This document shows positions 17,275-25,253 of a DNA stretch of 64,000 bases, in pieces (within the stretch, counting starts at the first letter, position 1; every line of letters begins with the position of its first letter). Made by a program: the position numbers and the translations under genes. The DNA comes from Mucilaginibacter lappiensis (GTDB taxonomy: Bacteria; Bacteroidota; Bacteroidia; Sphingobacteriales; Sphingobacteriaceae), in NCBI RefSeq assembly GCF_900155965.1, contig NZ_FTMG01000005.1, positions 124,001 through 188,000 of the forward strand, in the 5' to 3' direction. The notes under the pieces were generated by a model, which had not been told where the DNA came from, ran no database searches, and saw only the letters and a program-made list of their open reading frames with translations.

Positions 17275-18721
17275 TAACACCTCCTGTAGCCGGGGTAGGC
17301 ACCAACTTAGCAGCCTCAGCCGCTTCTGCTTTAATCTTGTTATACTCAGCAACAGGGTCATCCGTGAAAGCAAGCAGCTTGATGGCGGTGTCCTTGCTCA
17401 TTAGCCCGGCGCCTACCAGGCTAACGATATTCGCGTACTCCTCGGTAGTGTTGCGTGGCAATTCAATTTTAAACTTTGGTTTTACCGGCATACTAATACT
17501 GGGCTTAACGGCCACATTGATAACAGCCATACATGACTTCAACAAATTCATGTGCCGCTGCCATTCCATGCCCAAATCACCATCCTGATTAGACTTAGCT
17601 TTGTTGGTTGCCGGTAAGAACATTAGTTCAATTGTTACACCTGGTATGTTAGCGGTACCGGTGATCTGCTCCATTGATATCTGCGGGGTGCTGGTTTCGT
17701 CGTATATATCCCGGCGCAAATTCTTCCGTTCGTCGGTTGCTGATTGCTGCGATCCCTGGGCCTCTACATACTTCAGATCGGCTCGTTCTCCCTGTAGCTG
17801 GAATGTCTTTCTGGTATTCTTTGCGCCACCACCAGTTGAATCTACTATATCACCAATAGCTGCCAGGATAGGAAACGCGCTGATTTGGTTTTCGTCGGCT
17901 GTATCACTGTCAACTTCCTCAACACGCTCAATCTTTGGCAAAACATCTGCATACTCTGGTCGCTTTTGCCCGTGATAGACAAAATTAGCCTTACCGTATT
18001 TTATTAAAGTTTCTTTATCCTGCCTCCAACCATCAGTACCCTCCACATAGGTGATATACTTATCAGAAAGGAATAAATCCATCTTGTTAACATCCTTGCT
18101 ATCGATAACAACAGTGTATTGCTTGGCGCAACCGATCATCTCTTTATACTGGTTGTAAATCGGGATGATAATATCACCATCTTCAGGACTAAAAACGGTG
18201 CATCGCATTTTATACTTACACGTGTCTGGAGCGATGCCTTCCCAGAATCCATCTTCAGCAGCAACAGAGTACCACACAACTAAGGCCTGGGTATAATTCT
18301 TTTTAAGCCTGTCTATTTTCTGAGCTACATAATCAAGTTTATTATCCTCCCATGTTCTTTTAAGCATGGCCAGCATAGTTTCATCAGTTGCCTTGGCATT
18401 TTCCCTAATAGTAGCATCGATTTCAATGCCGCCGCTCAAGTTCATGCGTACTGCCCAGTCAAGAATCTGCTTTTGCGTAGATGATGGTATCCTATGTACG
18501 TCCTTAGACTCCTTCCGGTAGGTCATATTACCATCAGTATCCAAAACACCTGTAGCAACATCGACCTCTTTCATTGGCCGGTATTGTAAGTCATCAACTA
18601 CCTTATGTTTTTCAGGTTCCAGGTGAAATACATATTCAGGTATATCAGGGGCTAACGCCTCTAATGCCGGAATAAGCTTTGCAGGGTCTGAAACGAGGGC
18701 TTTTAGTTCGGTTAATTCCAT
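17267..18721 (-). CDS. phage portal protein (SPP1 gp6-like)
   Basis: About 484 residues from MELTELKAL (an ATG three codons upstream is an alternative). The N-terminal wing and clip regions precede a long conserved central part (NQISAFPILAAIGDIVDSTG). A helical stem/crown follows, with DETSTPQISMEQITGTANIP and a Lys/Ala-rich C-terminal helix ending GGVNA. Size and sequence style fit the portal dodecamer through which DNA is packaged by the terminase. It is separated from the terminase by the accessory block 18.8-22.9 kb. Confidence 0.8.
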   Translation of the reverse strand: MELTELKALVSDPAKLIPALEALAPDIPEYVFHLEPEKHKVVDDLQYRPMKEVDVATGVLDTDGNMTYRKESKDVHRIPSSTQKQILDWAVRMNLSGGIEIDATIRENAKATDETMLAMLKRTWEDNKLDYVAQKIDRLKKNYTQALVVWYSVAAEDGFWEGIAPDTCKYKMRCTVFSPEDGDIIIPIYNQYKEMIGCAKQYTVVIDSKDVNKMDLFLSDKYITYVEGTDGWRQDKETLIKYGKANFVYHGQKRPEYADVLPKIERVEEVDSDTADENQISAFPILAAIGDIVDSTGGGAKNTRKTFQLQGERADLKYVEAQGSQQSATDERKNLRRDIYDETSTPQISMEQITGTANIPGVTIELMFLPATNKAKSNQDGDLGMEWQRHMNLLKSCMAVINVAVKPSISMPVKPKFKIELPRNTTEEYANIVSLVGAGLMSKDTAIKLLAFTDDPVAEYNKIKAEAAEAAKLVPTPATGGVNA

Positions 18722-18728
18722 TGTAAAC

Positions 18729-18758
18729 AAAAATACCCATGCTGGTAGGCACGGGTAT
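18729..18758 (-). promoter_or_regulatory. hairpin plus U-tract 8 nt before the portal start
   Basis: Minus strand ATACCCGTGC pairs with GCATGGGTAT (10 bp, one wobble, 6-nt loop) and is followed by TTTTTG directly before the portal ATG. Looks like an intrinsic terminator or attenuator; homologous to 10961-10986. Confidence 0.55.
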
Positions 18759-18819
18759 AGCGTTTGCGTTTACTAAATGTGATTGGTAAATATTTAATAT
18801 CTTTAGATTTTACTTTATC

Positions 18820-19470
18820 ATGATAGTACAAACAGTTAGAACACGATTGGGGAATCGAGAAGTTAAAGTAGTTTCACTTCCAGATAAATGTCCACATTGT
18901 CATTTAGGTTTAGTCCCAGAATATATTTTCGGATACGTAAATAAATCTTTTTTATATTTATCGTTCAATTGCCCAAGAGAAAGTTGTTTAGGATACTTTT
19001 TAGTGGTATATCAAGCAGACCACAATAGTCATTACCATATCGACTGTTATGTTTTTGGGAGTCCTGAGCCAGTGAAACACCCTCAAATTATTAACACTAT
19101 TTCGCCATCATTTGTCGATTTATATAGACAGGCACAATCTTCCCAAGATTACGGGCTCAACGATGTATGTGGAATGGGATTTAGGAAGGCGTTAGAATTT
19201 CTGATAAAGGATTATATCGTCTTTAAAGATCCACTACAAAAAAGCACTATTGAAAAGAAATTGCTAGGTCCATGCATCAAAGACCACATTGATAGTCAAA
19301 AGATAAAGGATATTGCAAATAGGGCAGCATGGTTAGGAAATGACGAGACCCATTATGTGAGAAAGTGGGTAAACATGGATGTCAATAATCTTAAACAACT
19401 AATCCAGTTGACAACTCATTGGATAGAGACTGAATACTTAACCGATCAAATGATTCAAGCTATGCCCTGA
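18820..19470 (+). CDS. DUF4145-domain protein
   Basis: 216 residues. The N-terminal part carries a treble-clef or Zn-like pair of motifs (CPHCHLGLVPEY at about 24-35 and CPRESCLGYF at about 51-60). The C-terminal half shows the DUF4145 pattern (GFRKALEFLIKDYIVF, then AAWLGNDETHYVRKW). DUF4145 is common in restriction and defence-associated proteins. The gene stands alone against the late operon, so it is a probable moron, possibly with an anti-phage role; that role is inference. Confidence 0.72.
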   Translation: MIVQTVRTRLGNREVKVVSLPDKCPHCHLGLVPEYIFGYVNKSFLYLSFNCPRESCLGYFLVVYQADHNSHYHIDCYVFGSPEPVKHPQIINTISPSFVDLYRQAQSSQDYGLNDVCGMGFRKALEFLIKDYIVFKDPLQKSTIEKKLLGPCIKDHIDSQKIKDIANRAAWLGNDETHYVRKWVNMDVNNLKQLIQLTTHWIETEYLTDQMIQAMP

Positions 19471-19515
19471 CAGGTTAAATTATTAACTAATATTATAAAA
19501 TTTAACCTCAACTCT

Positions 19516-19606
19516 TATCTTTGCACCTCATTACCGCCATTCTGGCGATATTGTGATAAGGTTTAGGTTAAAGCCCGGAGCAGCGAGTGTTTCCGGGCTT
19601 TTATTT
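19516..19606 (+). ncRNA. candidate small RNA ending in a strong terminator
   Basis: TATCTTTG -7 box at 19516-19523, then hairpin CGCCA/TGGCG (19535-19547), then terminator AAGCCCGGA/TCCGGGCTT (19571-19579, 19592-19600) followed by a long T run. It lies directly after the DUF4145 gene, so it could also be only the 3' terminator of that gene. The terminator arms match stem 2 of the RNA at 12.7 kb. Confidence 0.45.
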
Positions 19607-19661
19607 TTTTTTATTTAATTTAAAAGCGTTTTACTATCTTCCTATCACTAATTATTTAAAC

Positions 19662-19784
19662 ATGATGATCATTACATGCATAGGCGCCAGCTGCTTGATT
19701 TGCCTGTTCGCAGCACAACTATTGCCACGTGAGCGATATTTCGTAGGCTCCAGTAGACGATTTCCCTGGTTATTTGGCCCTTAA
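19662..19784 (+). CDS. small membrane peptide (41 aa), doubtful
   Basis: From MMIITCIGASCLICLFAAQL: one hydrophobic segment and a basic tail (RERYFVGSSRRFPWLFGP). Short and without recognisable relatives; it could be a chance frame. Confidence 0.3.
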   Translation: MMIITCIGASCLICLFAAQLLPRERYFVGSSRRFPWLFGP

Positions 19785-19806
19785 TCAATTACTGCAATTT
19801 TTTTAT

Positions 19807-20394
19807 TTACATACTTTGCCATTTCGGAAGCCCTTTCCTAAAATCGTCTTCAACTTTCTGCGGATATAATACTACTACTTTATGACCATCATGGCCAACA
19901 TCCTGTGTATATGGTCTATTAACCTCATCGGTGTAGTAAATCAAATACTGCTTATTAAATTCAGATGGAGCTACATCAGTAGCAATTTTTATACTCAAAG
20001 TGGTAAAATCCTTTTCAGGTAAAACAACCTGAGATGGGCGATACCTTGGACCTAATATTTTACCATTAGAAGATATTGGAAATATTTCTACATCCAGTGC
20101 TTTATTGTTCCTAAGGAACAACTGATAATTTGTAAATTCTAAATCAGGCCCATCCCATGTACCATCTCCTAGAGTTAAACCAGAAAATTGAGGCAAAAGC
20201 TCCCGTCTGTCTTTCTCCAAAGCGATAAAGTTTAACTTTTCCTGTGCCTTGTTTATTTTCTTTTGCTGATGAAATGTCATAGCAACATAAAGTGTTCCGG
20301 CTAATGTAATGACAACACCGGCAATTGAGCCTACCGCCTGTATCGCATTAACATCTCCCGCCCAGAAATCATTTAAAACTTTACACCAACTCAT
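19807..20394 (-). CDS. single-pass membrane protein of unknown function
   Basis: 195 residues. One transmembrane helix near residues 17-40 (AVGSIAGVVITLAGTLYVAM), then a coiled segment (HQQKKINKAQEKLNFIALEK) and a beta-rich cytosolic or periplasmic domain. Proteins of this shape are common phage or genomic-island genes in many phyla. It overlaps the next gene by 4 nt. Confidence 0.6.
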   Translation of the reverse strand: MSWCKVLNDFWAGDVNAIQAVGSIAGVVITLAGTLYVAMTFHQQKKINKAQEKLNFIALEKDRRELLPQFSGLTLGDGTWDGPDLEFTNYQLFLRNNKALDVEIFPISSNGKILGPRYRPSQVVLPEKDFTTLSIKIATDVAPSEFNKQYLIYYTDEVNRPYTQDVGHDGHKVVVLYPQKVEDDFRKGLPKWQSM

Positions 20395-20783
20395 AATTGC
20401 ATAGTTAATTCCTCACCAGTTAAAACAAAGTAAAGGTTTTGAAGTTGGTGAACGAACATGACCCAAGTAATACAGTTTCCTTCAAAAAACACGGGGTGCT
20501 CCCCATCTGAATGCAAATTAATAGTCAATCTTTGATAACGAAAATTGTACCTTACCGAACCATTAGAAGATGCTTCATCTTTTGAAAGGCCAAATTTAAT
20601 CAACCAATCTTCAGTTAATTCAACTGGCTCAATCCCCTTACCCCCACTCCATGTCGAGCTAGTACTTCCTTCAGAATGAAATCTAATACCACTTACATCA
20701 TCATAAGATATACTGTAAACCTTACAGTAATCTGTTGTAATGCCCTTCACTATGTTACCTAATCTTAAATCTTGTGCTATCAT
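20391..20783 (-). CDS. conserved hypothetical protein of Bacteroidota phages
   Basis: 130 residues with the style of a widespread family in Bacteroidota phages: MIAQDLRLGNIVKG near the start, GIEPVELTEDWLIKFG in the middle, and VHQLQNLYFVLTGEEL at the end. No catalytic motif and no known function. It lies 2 nt after the HicB-like gene. Confidence 0.75.
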   Translation of the reverse strand: MIAQDLRLGNIVKGITTDYCKVYSISYDDVSGIRFHSEGSTSSTWSGGKGIEPVELTEDWLIKFGLSKDEASSNGSVRYNFRYQRLTINLHSDGEHPVFFEGNCITWVMFVHQLQNLYFVLTGEELTMQL

Positions 20784-20785
20784 GA

Positions 20786-21175
20786 TTACACCAATTCCAG
20801 TTCGCTCAATTCTTTCCCAATGACCTTGACCTCAGTTAGTATCCTTTGCACCTGCTTATGGGATGGCTTCTTTATTCCATTGACATATTGTGATAACAAA
20901 GTATTATTGATGCCAACGCGCGCGCTCAATGCCTTCGCGCTTATGACTGGAAAATACTCGAAGAATGATGGTAAATCAAACTCAAACGATATTTTTTCAG
21001 CCGTTATGCTTTTCTTCCCAGTTTCTTCTGCGTAAATGTTATATGCCTCCAAAGCATTTATTTTTAACTCGGCGATTGTATCGCCGGTGGTAACAGCAAC
21101 TACATTGCCGTTATTCTCATAGTAAGCATCAAAACCTGTTGATGTCTTACCTACAGTAAATTTAATTGTTGTCAT
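20786..21175 (-). CDS. hicB: HicB-type antitoxin with C-terminal HTH
   Basis: 129 residues. The N-terminal partial RNase-H-like HicB fold (TGFDAYYENNGNVVAVTTGD, then ALEAYNIYAEETG) is followed by an HTH (about residues 78-128, ALSARVGINNTLLSQYVNG). It pairs with the HicA toxin gene upstream, neutralises it and probably represses the operon. Order toxin-antitoxin with a 90-nt gap. Annotated as antitoxin from domain pattern and context. Confidence 0.82.
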   Translation of the reverse strand: MTTIKFTVGKTSTGFDAYYENNGNVVAVTTGDTIAELKINALEAYNIYAEETGKKSITAEKISFEFDLPSFFEYFPVISAKALSARVGINNTLLSQYVNGIKKPSHKQVQRILTEVKVIGKELSELELV

Positions 21176-21256
21176 ACAAACTTTTTTAAATGTGAATCAT
21201 TCGACTTGTTTATTATCGCCTACAAGTACGGCTTATGACAATTAGTAATATGTTAA

Positions 21257-21281
21257 AGGTGGGGCTATTTAAGCCCCGCCT
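21257..21281. terminator. hairpin over the hicA stop codon
   Basis: AGGTGGGGC (21257-21265) pairs with GCCCCGCCT (21273-21281), one wobble, 7-nt loop. It covers the last codons and stop of hicA and may limit readthrough into hicB or terminate. No strong U-run follows. Confidence 0.4.
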
Positions 21282-21450
21282 GTTTCTTTAATTTGTTTGC
21301 TAATCCTGTGCTTACTTCTTTTGAACCATGGTTAGCAAATATTAGAGGTTCGGTGTGATCAGGATGCCTTAGTACAATGTGGCTTCCTGTTTGCCTGACT
21401 TCCACCCAGCCTGCTTTTTTGATTAATCTTAGTAATTCTGATGATTTCAT
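21265..21450 (-). CDS. hicA: HicA-type mRNA interferase toxin
   Basis: 61 residues, the usual HicA size. Double-stranded-RNA-binding-like fold with the family pattern LLRLIKKAGWVEVRQTGSHI; the His of GSHIVLRHP is the expected catalytic residue and HPDHTEPLIFANHG follows. Unusually for this genome it has a strong ribosome binding site (AGGAGG 2 nt before ATG). Transcribed from the palindromic promoter at 21470-21527. Confidence 0.9.
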   Translation of the reverse strand: MKSSELLRLIKKAGWVEVRQTGSHIVLRHPDHTEPLIFANHGSKEVSTGLANKLKKQAGLK

Positions 21451-21469
21451 TACCTCCTTTTTGTTATAA

Positions 21470-21527
21470 CAAAGGTATAAAATAGTTTACCTTTTACCAA
21501 ATAAAAAGTAAACTATTTTATACCTTT
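21470..21527 (-). promoter_or_regulatory. hicAB promoter inside a 20-bp perfect inverted repeat
   Basis: Arms 21471-21490 and 21508-21527 are exact reverse complements. On the minus strand -33 TTTG lies in the loop (21498-21501) and -7 TACCTTTG (21470-21477) lies in the proximal arm, with a 20-nt spacer. This is a classic autorepression layout for the HicB HTH. Confidence 0.68.
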
Positions 21528-21533
21528 ATATTG

Positions 21534-21860
21534 TTATCTAATCTTATTAAAGCTCAATTGGAAATTTTTACTATCAACCAGGATCATGTCATGCTTATTC
21601 ACCTCAGTAATTTTATAAGTTTCATTGATCATCGGCATTTCAACCCGCAGGTACCGACCATCAGATTTCTTTAGCTCAGTGAATTTGGCGTTGTAACCTA
21701 TGCCTTTGGTATTTTCAATTGCCCAGGTCATGGTACGATCACTTGATGTCCAAATACCAGTTAAATCATTTTTAACGGGTTCGATTTGATAGTCTTTAAC
21801 GCAGGCCGATACAAACAGGGTAATTAATAGCAGCAGGAGTATTAATGATTTAGGTTTCAT
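21534..21860 (-). CDS. small lipoprotein
   Basis: 108 residues with lipoprotein signal MKPKSLILLLLLITLFVSAC. The mature part begins with a lipocalin-like LTGIWTSSDRTMTWAI and is beta-rich. No family recognised with confidence. Its 3' end is next to the hicAB operator palindrome, which may also serve as its terminator. Confidence 0.6.
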   Translation of the reverse strand: MKPKSLILLLLLITLFVSACVKDYQIEPVKNDLTGIWTSSDRTMTWAIENTKGIGYNAKFTELKKSDGRYLRVEMPMINETYKITEVNKHDMILVDSKNFQLSFNKIR

Positions 21861-21948
21861 TGATGCAAAATTAATAAAAGTTGATAAAATATTACTTAAA
21901 GAAGCACAAGGCTCGAAAACCTTTGCGCTGGTAGGGGTTGGTTAAAGG

Positions 21949-22125
21949 CTAATATTCTGTTTTTTCAAGTTTGATAAATTCAATTGCCGTATTTATACCC
22001 TCTATAAATTTGTCTCCAGACGAATCTATTTCAGCTATTGATTTTATGGTTTCCAAAACTTTAAGTAAATGATTTCTATCTATTAAATCTTTACTCATAC
22101 GATCTAAAAATCTTTCTGCACTCAT
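21949..22125 (-). CDS. small helical protein (58 aa)
   Basis: Reads MSAERFLDRMSKDLIDRNHL and ends IEFIKLEKTEY. Amphipathic, charged, no domain recognised. Same direction as its neighbours, with 21 nt to the upstream gene. Composition looks like a genuine protein, but it is short. Confidence 0.5.
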   Translation of the reverse strand: MSAERFLDRMSKDLIDRNHLLKVLETIKSIAEIDSSGDKFIEGINTAIEFIKLEKTEY

Positions 22126-22146
22126 GTTGCTAATTGTGTGTGTTGA

Positions 22147-22365
22147 TTAATAACTCCAAAGCGTTAATCCATTCGCTTCACACCAGTTACGAGCCATGCC
22201 TAATACAATCTCCATATCAGAATCTCTCACCCATTCTTCTACTGTATTACCAGTGCTTAAATATTCATAAGTGACGTACACTTTATTATCTTCTTTTACA
22301 TCGGCTATGGCCACATACCGGCCAAATTCAAATGATTTTCTGTTCTGTATGGTTTCTGTTTTCAT
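22147..22365 (-). CDS. hypothetical protein (72 aa)
   Basis: Starts MKTETIQNRKSFEFGRYVAI; beta-rich N-terminal half and a helix DMEIVLGMARNWCEANGLTL. It is one of a run of small minus-strand genes between terminase and hicAB. Family not recognised. Confidence 0.6.
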   Translation of the reverse strand: MKTETIQNRKSFEFGRYVAIADVKEDNKVYVTYEYLSTGNTVEEWVRDSDMEIVLGMARNWCEANGLTLWSY

Positions 22366-22390
22366 AACTTAGATTTAAGGGATTAGGTTA

Positions 22391-22687
22391 TTAAAATATA
22401 AGGTTCTCAATTCTGCATGAACGCCAGCCGGCAGCATCAAGATCAAAGTAAGTCAGCAAACCGTAGTTAACGACCTTCTTGCCTGTAGTGACTGGGACTC
22501 CATCCAGTGTACCAACTGCCTCCCTTACACTTCCGTCAGATACTTTGATATACTTAAACCTAACTAGGGCCTGAGTGCAAAGCGCATATTGCAGCTTAAT
22601 AACTTTCCATGCGTGAGCTAATGCCTCAGCGAAGCTGTTGAATTGATCTACAATTGACCATGCGATATTAAATAGGCGCCTTTTCAT
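22391..22687 (-). CDS. WYL_2-like SH3-fold protein
   Basis: 98 residues. The C-terminal part (KVVNYGLLTYFDLDAAGWRS) matches the signature of Sm/SH3-like WYL_2-type proteins of Bacteroidota phages, in which an N-terminal helix precedes VVxYG..TYFD....WRSC. It is translationally coupled to the 39-aa gene upstream (TAATG). Function not established; possibly nucleic-acid binding. Confidence 0.65.
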   Translation of the reverse strand: MKRRLFNIAWSIVDQFNSFAEALAHAWKVIKLQYALCTQALVRFKYIKVSDGSVREAVGTLDGVPVTTGKKVVNYGLLTYFDLDAAGWRSCRIENLIF

Positions 22688-22806
22688 TATTTCACCAATC
22701 CCTTTCCGCGCAATAACGCTGCTTGCAATGCCGATAATCCGGCAGGTGTACCATTTTGACGAGGTATGATTACTGTTAGTTGCTTGGTGTAGTTTGATGT
22801 TTTCAT
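22687..22806 (-). CDS. small phage protein (39 aa)
   Basis: Reads MKTSNYTKQLTVIIPRQNGT and ends LLRGKGLVK. Basic, no domain. Coupled to the next gene by TAATG and preceded by a promoter with -33 TTTG (22856-22859) and -7 TATATTTA (22828-22835) on the minus strand, which supports it as a true gene. Confidence 0.55.
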   Translation of the reverse strand: MKTSNYTKQLTVIIPRQNGTPAGLSALQAALLRGKGLVK

Positions 22807-22825
22807 GATCGTTATTGTTTGATAA

Positions 22826-22895
22826 TGTAAATATATCATGATTAAATTACATTATCAAATTTATTTGTAAATACTCCATGATTATTTTACATTTG
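22826..22895. promoter_or_regulatory. divergent promoters with two tandem operators
   Basis: Two 26-bp imperfectly repeated palindromic sites, 22826-22851 and 22866-22891, both begin TGTAAATA, contain CATGATTA and end TTACA; they start 40 bp apart. One covers the minus-strand -7 box, the other the plus-strand -7 box TACATTTG (22888-22895; -33 TTTG at 22864-22867, 20-nt spacer). Confidence 0.68.
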
Positions 22896-22898
22896 AAC

Positions 22899-23108
22899 AT
22901 GAACAAACAGACTTCCTTTATTTTTGCAACCGTCCACGATAATGAAGTGATCTGTTTTGATACCAATTTGAAAGGCTTTCATAAACAACTGACAGATATG
23001 TTTCCATCGATTAATAACTATCAATGGTTTTACCGGAAGTTTGGCACTGATCGAAGGTTTAGTTTACCCATTGGTGATAAAGAATACTACTTTCAAAAGC
23101 TGACATAG
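22899..23108 (+). CDS. small phage protein on the opposite strand (69 aa)
   Basis: Starts MNKQTSFIFATVHDNEVICF, 3 nt after its -7 box, so the mRNA is essentially leaderless. Aromatic-rich C-terminus (NNYQWFYRKFGTDRRFSLPI). It is the only plus-strand gene between 19.8 and 33.7 kb and is controlled by the operator pair; it is convergent with the large terminase gene. Possibly a small regulator or lysogeny gene; family unknown. Confidence 0.6.
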   Translation: MNKQTSFIFATVHDNEVICFDTNLKGFHKQLTDMFPSINNYQWFYRKFGTDRRFSLPIGDKEYYFQKLT

Positions 23109-23114
23109 TCACCA

Positions 23115-24563
23115 TTAAACACCGCTGAGCGCCTTTAATCCCAATCCTTTTTTCTTATTCGTAAACGCCAGGTATTCCGCAGCAAAATTGTGAGTTATCA
23201 CATACCTCTTACAATCAGTAGCGTGTCCAAACTCCTGATACGGAACTTTCGTTACCGGGTGTTTCTTTACACTTTTAAAGATCGTACCGTCACTGGCCTC
23301 TTGGGTATACTGATAATCATAAATTGATTTCTTACAGTTTTCATTGATACCTATGGTAATACCTGATGGACTGTCACCGGAATAAATCTCATTAATAAAG
23401 TTGCCAGACTGCACAACAGATGGATTAACTGACTGAATCTTTAAGACTGGCCGGTAATCCTTCAGGTCCTTCATGATATCGGTAAAATAGTTTTCACCCT
23501 TTTCTTTCTTTGTATCCTCCTTGATCGAAGTACGGTCACCACCAACAAATAACCCTGAGACTTCAGATAAAGGGTAACGCTTACGAAATTCCAAACAAGC
23601 ATCCTTTACCCGGTTGCGGGGATCTTCCAGGAATATTTCATCAATCTGTTGCGCATGCTTACCTTTAAGTTGCCAAACTTGCCATGGTAGATATGGATTA
23701 ACGTTCTCATCGCATGATAACCAAATCGGCAATGATTTATCCCATCCAATTTTATTGACGTGCTGTGAAGCGTTAAATTTCTTCCAGAACTCACCACCTG
23801 TACGAATCTTACCCCAATCACCCAAGCCATAGATACGATAGTATTCATAATCATTAGCCTTATCCTTTTCAAAATCATCAATGGTATGTTGATCCACGAA
23901 GTTCGGGCCAACGATATATTTGTTGTCCAGGTAATTGGTTTTCATGATCACCAGGTTACCCTTCTCATTAACCCACATACCAGCGATATCGGTTTGTTGC
24001 TCGGTTAGGGTTTCCAGATCAAACACCTTTGTCTTGATCCAATGCTCTTCCGATACCGGGTTAAATATGCCAATGATCTGCTGGCCAGCGCGCCCCCTCA
24101 GACGTTTCCTGATCTGCTTGAGATCCTGTTCATCAAACTGGCTTATCTCTTCCAATACCACACGTTTGAAATTAGCCAGGCCTTTGATCTTTTCACTATC
24201 ATCTAATCCACGAAACCTGACGTAGGACCCGGTGATCTTACAAACAATATAATTTTGCTGGCAGATGAAATAATCATCAAGGCCCCAGCTGGTAATTATC
24301 CCTTTGAAGTCTGAATAAATCGAGTCTTTAATATCGACTGCGTACTTACGCAGCACCATTGTATTTTCGTCTCGGGCCTCAAGCATTCGGATAATGATAA
24401 GTTGCACCACCGAATAGGTTTTACTGGCAGATGAACCACCATAAACCCAGATAAACCTGATAGCAAGATTTAAAAATGCTGCCTTCAGGTGCCAAAAAAC
24501 GTTATTAAAAATGTCCGGATTAAAATCGAACTTAAGCTCCTTTGTTGCTGTCGCCATATCCAA
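23115..24563 (-). CDS. terL: terminase large subunit
   Basis: 482 residues, PBSX/SPP1-like (Terminase_3 plus nuclease). Walker A-like GGSSASKTYSVVQL at about 42-55, Walker B region KRVVLEEISQFDE at about 133-145, coupling motif GIFNPVS, and the RNase-H-like nuclease domain with LSCDENVNPYLPW and FVGGDRTSIKED in the C-terminal half. It packages DNA through the portal. The start overlaps the small subunit by 32 nt; an alternative ATG is at 24557. Confidence 0.93.
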   Translation of the reverse strand: MDMATATKELKFDFNPDIFNNVFWHLKAAFLNLAIRFIWVYGGSSASKTYSVVQLIIIRMLEARDENTMVLRKYAVDIKDSIYSDFKGIITSWGLDDYFICQQNYIVCKITGSYVRFRGLDDSEKIKGLANFKRVVLEEISQFDEQDLKQIRKRLRGRAGQQIIGIFNPVSEEHWIKTKVFDLETLTEQQTDIAGMWVNEKGNLVIMKTNYLDNKYIVGPNFVDQHTIDDFEKDKANDYEYYRIYGLGDWGKIRTGGEFWKKFNASQHVNKIGWDKSLPIWLSCDENVNPYLPWQVWQLKGKHAQQIDEIFLEDPRNRVKDACLEFRKRYPLSEVSGLFVGGDRTSIKEDTKKEKGENYFTDIMKDLKDYRPVLKIQSVNPSVVQSGNFINEIYSGDSPSGITIGINENCKKSIYDYQYTQEASDGTIFKSVKKHPVTKVPYQEFGHATDCKRYVITHNFAAEYLAFTNKKKGLGLKALSGV

Positions 24564-25251
24564 CCTTTACCACTGTGTCAACATTTAGGTTTATGTCGAC
24601 ATCTTTATCACTCATCATTTTCCGGATCTTTGCTAGTTGCGCCAGGGCATTGTCAGCCGGATACATTTCAACCTGTATACCGTCTTTTGTGTGCTTAACG
24701 GATTTAATAATGCCGCGCTCTTTATCTTCAATCACTTTCACCAGGTCAAGTCCGGCCTCTTCAACCATGATCGTTTCGCCATCAACGATACGGTACGCAT
24801 AAGGGTTATCTGCAAGTTCAATTTCCCAACGAAGTATTTTATCCCTTGAATATTCCAGCTGCTTTTGAAACTCATCATAATCATCTTCAGTAAGCCCTTT
24901 GATCGCGCAAAACTTTTCCTCTCGAAGTATGTGCGCCTGCTCCTGCTCAATAAGGCGTTTTAAGCCCACTTTTATCTGTGGAGTATGAGGAACAAGCTTC
25001 TTTGTCATATAATCGCTCATATTACCTCTGGCAAGGTTTGTAAAGCGTTTGGTAATCTCACCAGCTTCCATCGAAAGCGCATCAAGACGATTATTGATTT
25101 CCGTTTTTATATGAGGTTTTCTGAGGTTCTCATATCCCATCTCAGCCGCGGTATCAATTGAGTAACCCGCCCTGATAGCTGCCTGTGTCGCGTTAAAGTC
25201 AACCAGGTACTCCTCAACGAATCTCTTTTGCTTTGCAGTCAAATTAGCCAT
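24532..25251 (-). CDS. terS: terminase small subunit
   Basis: 239 residues. The N-terminal Terminase_2 HTH (LTAKQKRFVEEYLVDFNATQ, then AAIRAGYS) recognises the packaging site; a central coiled coil and a C-terminal tail follow. Length is longer than the 150-180 of many homologues because of a middle region (about 95-190). Overlaps terL and lies 2 nt from the preceding gene. Confidence 0.9.
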   Translation of the reverse strand: MANLTAKQKRFVEEYLVDFNATQAAIRAGYSIDTAAEMGYENLRKPHIKTEINNRLDALSMEAGEITKRFTNLARGNMSDYMTKKLVPHTPQIKVGLKRLIEQEQAHILREEKFCAIKGLTEDDYDEFQKQLEYSRDKILRWEIELADNPYAYRIVDGETIMVEEAGLDLVKVIEDKERGIIKSVKHTKDGIQVEMYPADNALAQLAKIRKMMSDKDVDINLNVDTVVKVGYGDSNKGA

Positions 25252-25253
25252 AA

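Noticed and set aside
17062..17373. Longer form of the 70-aa gene starting at 17373
   Set aside because: The extra N-terminus reads portal codons out of frame; the ATG overlapping the portal stop is the natural start.
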